This document shows positions 59,332 through 64,000 of a DNA stretch of 64,000 nucleotides, piece after piece. How positions within the stretch are numbered: the stretch's first letter is position 1; the number at the start of each line of letters is the position of its first letter. Source of the DNA: Pseudonocardia sp. C8. GTDB taxonomy: Bacteria > Actinomycetota > Actinomycetes > Mycobacteriales > Pseudonocardiaceae. Below the pieces are notes generated by a model. That model was not told where the DNA came from. It made no database searches and worked only from the letters and a program-made list of their open reading frames with translations. The stretch is taken from the NCBI RefSeq assembly GCF_014267175.1, contig NZ_JACMTR010000002.1, forward strand, positions 1,787,001-1,851,000, read 5' to 3'. Both the position numbers and the translations under genes were made by a program.

Positions 59332-60231
59332 TCAGGGCGGGGTGGGGGTGCTGTGGCCGTCCCCGACGGCGATCTCGCCGTCCGCGGTGACGTCGGCGTA
59401 GACCCCCGCGCACGCCCACACCCCGCCGACCTGCGGGATCTCGATCCGGTTGTGCTTGGCGACGGTCCGGAGGACGCCGGCGTCACGCGGCAGGTCACCC
59501 TGCGCAAGGGTGGTCATCACGCACCGCATCGTGGCGAACGAGTACCGCACGCCGGTGCTGCCGATGGTCCCCACCGACCCGGGCCAGTCGTTCTCGACGA
59601 AGCCGGTGCCCGTCCCGTCGAGCACGACGTTCGGCCGGTACCGGCGGACGTCGAACGTGACCTCCGGTGCCAGCTCCCGCAGCCGGTCCAGGGTGGACTC
59701 GGTGAGGACGTGCAGTGTGGACAGGTCGAAGAAGGTCCCGGGCGCGCCGAACGCCGAGACGTCGAACCGGCTGACCCGCTCGCCGGACTCCTCCCGCCGC
59801 GCGGTCGTGCCCTCGATGAGCTGCTCGGGGGCCAGCTCGCCGACCGGCAGGTCCTCGAACTCCGGCCAGACCTCCTCGAACTGGCTGCCCTCCGGCGGTT
59901 CGGCGACCAGCCGCACCTCCCGGCCGAGCACCGTGGACAGTGCGATGTCGACTCCGGCGTCGTCGGAACGCAGCATCGAGCCGTCCGGGAACCGGATCTC
60001 GACCTCCGGCAGCGGGCGCCCCGGCTCCGGCTCGGCGGCGAACCGCGCCGAGAAGCCGAGCAGGCCGGCCCACAGTCGCGGCACCTTGGCGCTCGCCACC
60101 GTGCCGGACTCGACGTCGTACACCGCCAGCGCGCGGTCGCCGAGCAGGCCCCGGCCGGTCACCACCGACCGTTCCACGGACTCGCCGAGCATGGACTTGA
60201 CCGGGTACCGGTGCAGGGAGACGACCGTCAT
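59332..60231 (-). CDS. MOSC domain-containing protein
   Basis: A 299-residue protein with the N-terminal MOSC beta-barrel (VVSLHRYPVKSMLGESVERSVVTGRGLLGDRALAVYD) and C-terminal MOSC domain (FFDLSTLHVLTESTLDRL, RYRPNVVLD, RCVMTTLAQGDLP). Relatives bind molybdenum cofactor and include mARC/YcbX-type reductases of N-hydroxylated compounds. The conserved cysteine of the cofactor site may be that in RCVMT. ATG 60231 has TAGACA 7 nt upstream, another possible leaderless start. Confidence 0.87.
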   Translation of the reverse strand: MTVVSLHRYPVKSMLGESVERSVVTGRGLLGDRALAVYDVESGTVASAKVPRLWAGLLGFSARFAAEPEPGRPLPEVEIRFPDGSMLRSDDAGVDIALSTVLGREVRLVAEPPEGSQFEEVWPEFEDLPVGELAPEQLIEGTTARREESGERVSRFDVSAFGAPGTFFDLSTLHVLTESTLDRLRELAPEVTFDVRRYRPNVVLDGTGTGFVENDWPGSVGTIGSTGVRYSFATMRCVMTTLAQGDLPRDAGVLRTVAKHNRIEIPQVGGVWACAGVYADVTADGEIAVGDGHSTPTPP

Positions 60232-60275
60232 ACCCGGGTGTCTACCCGCTCCGGGCCCGGCTCGCGAGATCGTCC

Positions 60276-60923
60276 TCAGCCGAGGAGCGCCACCCGCAGG
60301 TCGTCCGCGGATGCGTACACGGTCTCGGCGCCCGCGGCCACCAGCTCGCCCGGCTCGGCGTAGCCCCAGCCCGCACCGAGGCAGCGCAGGCCGTGCTCGG
60401 CCGCGCCCTCGACGTCGTGCAGCCGGTCGCCGACCATCGGCGGGACGTCCGCACCGGACGGGTGGCCCAGCCGGCGCAGCGCCTCGGCGACGACCGCGCC
60501 CTTGGTGGGCCGGTCGGCCGCGCGGGTGTCGCCGACGATCTCGGTGAACAGGTCGGTCCACCCGTGGTGGGCGAGGATCTTGAGCGCGGACGGCTCGGCC
60601 TTGCTGGTGGCCAGCGCCATCGTCACGCCGGCGTCGAACAGCCCCCGCAGGAGCGTCTCGACGCCCGGGTAGGGCGTGCAGTCCAGGCAGCCGTCCTCGT
60701 CGCCGTAGATCCGCCGGTAGATCGGGAGGACGGCGGCGGTGCCGGCGTCGCCGAGGATCGGCGGCAGCGAGCGGTAGAGCGGCGGCCCGAGCAGGTGGGT
60801 GCCCAGCGCGGAGTCGGGGACGTCCAGGCCGGCCTCGTCGATCGCGCGGCGCAGCGAACCGAGGATGCCGGGGGCGGAGTCGACGAGGGTCCCGTCGAGA
60901 TCGAGCAGGATGTGGGTCAGCAC
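60276..60923 (-). CDS. HAD family hydrolase (phosphoglycolate phosphatase-like)
   Basis: A 215-residue haloacid-dehalogenase phosphatase. Motif I is HILLDLDGTLVDSAPGI (nucleophile and acid aspartates), motif II ALATSKAEP, motif III lysine in RPTKGAVV, and motif IV MVGDRLHDVEGA. The cap is of the alpha-helical C1 type (DEAGLDVPDSALGTHLLGPPL). It probably dephosphorylates a small phosphate ester such as 2-phosphoglycolate. GTG 60923 appears leaderless. It is divergent from the PcaB-like gene. Confidence 0.88.
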   Translation of the reverse strand: MLTHILLDLDGTLVDSAPGILGSLRRAIDEAGLDVPDSALGTHLLGPPLYRSLPPILGDAGTAAVLPIYRRIYGDEDGCLDCTPYPGVETLLRGLFDAGVTMALATSKAEPSALKILAHHGWTDLFTEIVGDTRAADRPTKGAVVAEALRRLGHPSGADVPPMVGDRLHDVEGAAEHGLRCLGAGWGYAEPGELVAAGAETVYASADDLRVALLG

Positions 60924-60929
60924 CCGACC

Positions 60930-60935
60930 ATTGTC
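60930..60935 (-). promoter_or_regulatory. -10 element of the HAD gene, leaderless
   Basis: On the minus strand GACAAT is followed by 6 nt and GTG 60923. Confidence 0.45.
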
Positions 60936-60950
60936 CCTGTGCGCCGGCCG

Positions 60951-60956
60951 TACACT
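60951..60956 (+). promoter_or_regulatory. -10 element of the pcaB-like gene, leaderless
   Basis: TACACT is followed by 7 nt and ATG 60964, which has no ribosome-binding site. Confidence 0.55.
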
Positions 60957-60963
60957 CGTCCGC

Positions 60964-62115
60964 ATGGCGAACTCGCTCTTCGGGCCGCTCTCCGGCACCG
61001 ACCGGGTCGACGGGGTGCTCGACGACGCCGCCTGGATCGCGGCCCTGCTGGAGGTCGAGCTGGCGCTCTCCGCGGTCGCCGCCGAGCAGGGGACGGTCGC
61101 CGAGGCCGACGCCGACGGGGTGGAGCGCGCGGTCGCCGCCGTCGCCGGAGTCGACCCGGCCGAGCTCGCCGCCGCGTCGGTGGAGGGCGGCAACCCGGTG
61201 ATCCCGCTGGTCAAGCGGCTCAAGGCGGCCGGCGCGCGGATCGCGCCGGGCACCGAGCGGGCCGTCCACCCCGGCGCGACGAGCCAGGACGTCCTCGACA
61301 CCGCGCTGGTGCTGCTGACCCGGCGGGCCGGCGCCCGGATCGTCGACGACCTCACCGCCTGCGCCGACGCCGCCGCCGGCCTCGCCGGAGCCCACCGCGA
61401 CACCCGGTGCGCGGCCCGCACCCTCGGCCAGCAGGCCCTGCCGACGACGTTCGGGCTGGTCGCGGCGAACTGGTGCGCCGGGCTGGACCGGGCCCGGGTG
61501 CGGCTCGCCCAGCTCCTCGACGACCTGCCCGTCCAGTACGGCGGCGCCGCCGGCACGCTCGCCGCCGCCCACCCGTACGGCCCCGCGGTCGCGGACGCCC
61601 TGGCTGCCCGGCTCGGGCTCGCCCCGCAGGGCGTGCCGTGGCACACCGAGCGCAGCCGGATCGGCGAGCTCGCCGGGGCGCTCGGCGTCGCGGCGGGGGC
61701 CTGCGCGAAGCCGGCGACCGACGTCGTGCTGCTGTCCGCGACCGAGGTCGGCGAGCTGTCCGAGGCCGCGCCGGGGGACTCGTCGTCGATGCCGCACAAG
61801 CGCAACCCGGCGGCCGCGGTCACCGCCCGCGGGTCGGCGAAGCGGGCTCCCGGGCTGGTCGCGACCCTGCTCGCGGGCGCCGAGCAGGAGTTCCAGCGCG
61901 CCGCAGGCGCCTGGCACGCCGAGTGGGGGACCCTCACCGAGCTCCTCCGCGTCACCGCCGGGGCGGCGGCCCGGCTGCGGGTCTGCCTGGAGGGCCTGCA
62001 GGTGCACCCCGAGGCGATGGCCCGCAACCTCGCCCTCGCCGCCGGCGCGCAGGGCGGCGGGCCCGGGCACGCGCCCGAGCTCGTGGACCGGGTGCTCGCG
62101 GGACGGCCGCGATGA
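60964..62115 (+). CDS. pcaB: 3-carboxy-cis,cis-muconate cycloisomerase-like lyase
   Basis: A 383-residue fumarase/aspartase superfamily enzyme. Conserved regions are VHPGATSQDVLDTALVL, RTLGQQALPTTFGLVAANW and the signature loop APGDSSSMPHKRNPAAAV. The GATSQD and SSSMPHKRNP forms and the length fit PcaB, which cyclises 3-carboxymuconate to the muconolactone in protocatechuate breakdown; adenylosuccinate lyase is longer and less similar. It overlaps the IclR gene by 4 nt, supporting a pca role. Confidence 0.85.
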   Translation: MANSLFGPLSGTDRVDGVLDDAAWIAALLEVELALSAVAAEQGTVAEADADGVERAVAAVAGVDPAELAAASVEGGNPVIPLVKRLKAAGARIAPGTERAVHPGATSQDVLDTALVLLTRRAGARIVDDLTACADAAAGLAGAHRDTRCAARTLGQQALPTTFGLVAANWCAGLDRARVRLAQLLDDLPVQYGGAAGTLAAAHPYGPAVADALAARLGLAPQGVPWHTERSRIGELAGALGVAAGACAKPATDVVLLSATEVGELSEAAPGDSSSMPHKRNPAAAVTARGSAKRAPGLVATLLAGAEQEFQRAAGAWHAEWGTLTELLRVTAGAAARLRVCLEGLQVHPEAMARNLALAAGAQGGGPGHAPELVDRVLAGRPR

Positions 62116-62900
62116 GCGACGGGGAGCGCCGGGAACAGGTCCGCTCGCTGGCCCGCGGCCTGGCCGTGATCCGCTCGTTCGACGGCGACCGTCCCCAGCA
62201 GACACTCGCCGAGGTCGCCCGGGCGACCGGGCTCACCCGCGCCGCGGCCCGCCGGTTCCTGCTCACGCTCGCCGACGAGGGCTACGTCCGCACCGACGGC
62301 AGGCTGTTCACGCTCACCCCGCGGGTGCTCGAGCTGGGCTGGTCGTACCTGTCGGCGATGGGACTGCCCGAAGTGGCCACCCCGCACCTGGAACGCCTGG
62401 TCGCGACGGTGCGCGAGTCGGCGTCGGTGTCGGTGCTCGACGGCGATCCCGAGTCCGGTTACGACGTCGTCTACGTCGCCCGGGTGCCCACCGCGCGGAT
62501 CATGACGGTGACGATCACGATCGGCACCCGCTTCCCGGCCTGGGCGACGTCGATGGGCCGGGTCCTGCTCGCCGCGCTGCCGCCGTCCACCCTGGACACC
62601 TATCTGGACGGCCTGCACCCGGAGACGCTGACCGAGCACACCGTGGCCGGTGCCGGCGCGCTGCGCGCGGAGCTGGACCGGGTACGGGCCGACGGGCACT
62701 GCGTCGTCGACCAGGAGCTCGAGGCCGGGCTGCGGTCGATCGCGGTGCCGGTGCACGACCGGGCCGGACGGGTGACGGCCGCCGCCAACGTGTCCACCCA
62801 CGCGTCCCGGCGGGACGCCGCCGCCCTGCGCACCGAGATCCTGCCGGAGCTGCGGGCGTGCGTGTCGGCGATCGAGGCCGACCTGCGGGCGTCCGGATAG
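62112..62900 (+). CDS. IclR family transcriptional regulator (PcaR-like)
   Basis: A 262-residue IclR-type regulator. The N-terminal winged helix is VRSLARGLAVIRSFDGDRPQQTLAEVARATGLTRAAARRFLLTLADEGYV, followed by the effector domain (ESASVSVLDGD, RFPAWATSMGRVLLAALP, VDQELEAGLRSIAVPVHD). The F-x-A-x-x-T-S-x-G-R-V-L-L-A pattern is typical of PcaR/PobR. It is coupled to the PcaB-like gene and may bind the GTTCG palindrome at 59127-59164. The likely effector is protocatechuate or beta-ketoadipate. Confidence 0.9.
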   Translation: MSDGERREQVRSLARGLAVIRSFDGDRPQQTLAEVARATGLTRAAARRFLLTLADEGYVRTDGRLFTLTPRVLELGWSYLSAMGLPEVATPHLERLVATVRESASVSVLDGDPESGYDVVYVARVPTARIMTVTITIGTRFPAWATSMGRVLLAALPPSTLDTYLDGLHPETLTEHTVAGAGALRAELDRVRADGHCVVDQELEAGLRSIAVPVHDRAGRVTAAANVSTHASRRDAAALRTEILPELRACVSAIEADLRASG

Positions 62901-62954
62901 GGGATCATCTCCCGGCATGGAGCACGTGACACCGATCACCGTCCGGGAGCGGCG

Positions 62955-63419
62955 ATGACCCCGCTGCTCGATCCGGCCGACCCCCGGCACGACCACGCGG
63001 CGGCCCGGCTGGCAGCCGAACCGATCATCTGGCTCACGACGGTCGGCGAGGACGCCCGGCCGCACTCGGTGCCGGTCTGGTTCCTGTTCGCCGACCCCGA
63101 GATCGTCCTGTTCAGCCGGCCGGACACCGCGAAGGTCGGGCGGCTGCGGGAACGCCCCGGCGTGTGCCTGGCGCTGGACACGGCCGCGTCCGGCACCGAC
63201 GTCGTCCTCGCCGACGGGGACGCGACGCTCACGGGTGATCCCGCGCCCGCCGAGCTGAAGGCGTTCGGCGAGAAGTACCGGGACATGCTGCGCGGCCAGG
63301 ACCTGGACTCCTGGCGGGCGGTGTTCGCCCAGCCGGTCCGGGTGCGGCTGCACCGGATCGTCGCCTGGCGCGCCGGTCCGGACGGCCTGGAGCAGATCGT
63401 CGCCGACCGGCACGGGTGA
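62955..63419 (+). CDS. PPOX-class, probably F420-dependent, oxidoreductase
   Basis: A 154-residue split beta-barrel protein: AEPIIWLTTVGEDARPHSVPVWFLFADPEIVLFSRPDTAKVGRLRERPGVCLALD is the hallmark of the TIGR03667-type PPOX family, whose actinobacterial members often bind F420. The C-terminus carries PVRVRLHRIVAWR. A GGGAG site precedes ATG 62955. The substrate is unknown. Confidence 0.85.
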   Translation: MTPLLDPADPRHDHAAARLAAEPIIWLTTVGEDARPHSVPVWFLFADPEIVLFSRPDTAKVGRLRERPGVCLALDTAASGTDVVLADGDATLTGDPAPAELKAFGEKYRDMLRGQDLDSWRAVFAQPVRVRLHRIVAWRAGPDGLEQIVADRHG

Positions 63420-63488
63420 GCCCGGGGACCATCGCCGATCACCGGGGCGGCGCCCGGACCTGATCGCGGTGCCCGACTCGCCACATCC

Positions 63489-63550
63489 CGCCGACATGCA
63501 CCTGAGCGCGAATTGTCGATCTTCGCCGAACGCTGGAGTGCATCTCGGCG
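63489..63550. repeat. Imperfect 20-bp inverted repeat
   Basis: CGCCGACATGCACCTGAGCG (63489-63508) and its near-complement 63531-63550 form a large hairpin with a 22-nt loop. GCATCTCGGCG from the right arm is repeated at 63587-63597. It may terminate the PPOX gene transcript. Confidence 0.5.
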
Positions 63551-63632
63551 AGGAGCCGGCGACCCGCGCGACGCGGGGGTCGCACCGCATCTCGGCGGGG
63601 CGTCCCGCGGGCGCGCCGGATCCGTGGCCGGG

Positions 63633-63638
63633 CAGACT
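63633..63638 (+). promoter_or_regulatory. -10 element of the terminal winged-helix gene
   Basis: CAGACT is followed by 7 nt and ATG 63646; probably leaderless. Confidence 0.4.
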
Positions 63639-63645
63639 CCGGTGC

Positions 63646-64000
63646 ATGCGCCTGCTCACCGCGGACGACTCGCTGCGCGCGCTGCTCGCCCGCCAGCTGC
63701 TGCTGGAGCGGTCCGGCCTCCCGGTCCCGCGGGCGCTGGAACGGTTGTGCGGCCTGCAGACCCAGCACGCGCCGTCCGGCTACCTGGGCCTGTGGTCCCG
63801 GCTCGCCGGCTTCGAGCGCGACTCGCTGACCGCGATGCTGGGAGACGGCCGGGTCGTCCAGGCCTGGGCGATGCGCTCGACCGTCCACATGCTCTCCCGG
63901 CGCGACCACGACGTGTTCACCGCGGCGGTGCGAGCCGAGCAGCGGGCGAACTGGCTGCGGATGCGCCGCGACGTCACCGAGCACGACATGGTCGCGGCCG
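63646..64000 (+). CDS. Winged-helix DNA-binding domain protein, 5' part
   Basis: The first 118 codons of a gene cut by the window end. It starts MRLLTADDSLRALLARQLLL and has GLQTQHAPSGYLGLWSRLAGF and GRVVQAWAMRSTVHMLSRRDHDVF, the same layout as the winged-helix protein at 3518-4717 (VQAQVPSAAEQA; RVWGQRGTLHLLHP). Family PF06224. Function is unknown, with a DNA-binding or repair role inferred. Confidence 0.8.
   Translation, partial: MRLLTADDSLRALLARQLLLERSGLPVPRALERLCGLQTQHAPSGYLGLWSRLAGFERDSLTAMLGDGRVVQAWAMRSTVHMLSRRDHDVFTAAVRAEQRANWLRMRRDVTEHDMVAA

Noticed and set aside
1..64000. Mobile elements, CRISPR arrays, rRNA or tRNA genes and horizontally acquired islands.
   Set aside because: No transposase, integrase, spaced direct repeats of CRISPR type or RNA gene was seen, and composition is uniform except for short promoter patches.

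Overview
The window is chromosomal DNA of very high G+C content from an actinomycete, most probably a Pseudonocardiaceae member (Pseudonocardia-like). The evidence is strong third-position GC bias, GTG and TTG starts, many leaderless promoters (a TANNNT hexamer 6-8 nt before the start codon), an SsgA-type sporulation/cell-division protein, actinobacterial DUF5313 and DUF5709 proteins, a deazaflavin-type PPOX protein, an EphD-like fusion and an aerobic cobalamin pathway. No insertion sequence, prophage, CRISPR array, rRNA or tRNA gene was seen. The taxon is an inference; no marker gene is present.

Layout. 0.1-9.4 kb: stress and housekeeping genes, including a SigF/SigB-type sigma factor (2220-3038), an SDR gene with a good SigF-type promoter, a DksA/TraR-like zinc finger, a DUF1508 protein, a winged-helix protein, a catalytically degenerate SDR, and a LysR regulator divergent from a Glu/Leu-type dehydrogenase. 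9.4-16.1 kb: a large LuxR-type ATPase regulator, a small coupled gene pair, a crystallin-metalloprotease fusion, an acyltransferase, a lipoprotein, and a DUF5313 gene under a probable iron (IdeR/DtxR) box. 16.4-20.5 kb: a crotonase, then an MFS transporter plus flavin monooxygenase preceded by what looks like a cysteine attenuator peptide. 20.6-28.5 kb: a secreted phosphodiester glycosidase with a collagen-like linker, a TetR / ferredoxin-reductase / diiron / EphD-like operon with a palindromic operator, a crotonase and a YigZ protein. 28.6-32.9 kb: a sugar symporter, DeoR regulator and GalT (galactose use). 32.9-37.5 kb: an NlpC/P60 wall hydrolase and two glycosyltransferases.

37.6-53.6 kb is dominated by cobalamin synthesis: cobF, cobD, a cobQ - ChlID - cobO - cobB - cobE operon, and a CysG-type fusion that makes precorrin-2. 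A cobalamin riboswitch follows, but it controls a small unrecognised ORF rather than a known cob gene. Interspersed are DUF5709, SsgA-like, an acyl-CoA synthetase, a flavin reductase-like protein and SURF1. 53.6-59.1 kb: DinB and a Sfp-type phosphopantetheinyl transferase (overlapping genes), a basic small protein, a FAD oxidoreductase and a CoA-transferase pair. 59.3-64 kb: MOSC, HAD phosphatase, a PcaB-like lyase with an IclR regulator, a PPOX protein and a truncated winged-helix gene at the window edge. CoA-transferase, PcaB and IclR together suggest a split beta-ketoadipate (protocatechuate) branch.

Between genes the window is rich in palindromes. There are near-perfect bidirectional terminators, a 62-bp periodic palindromic repeat at two loci (16.2 and 44.2 kb), a second family built on CACGAACGGCCCGCTCGT (one copy apparently inside a coding linker), and a 33-bp tandem repeat.
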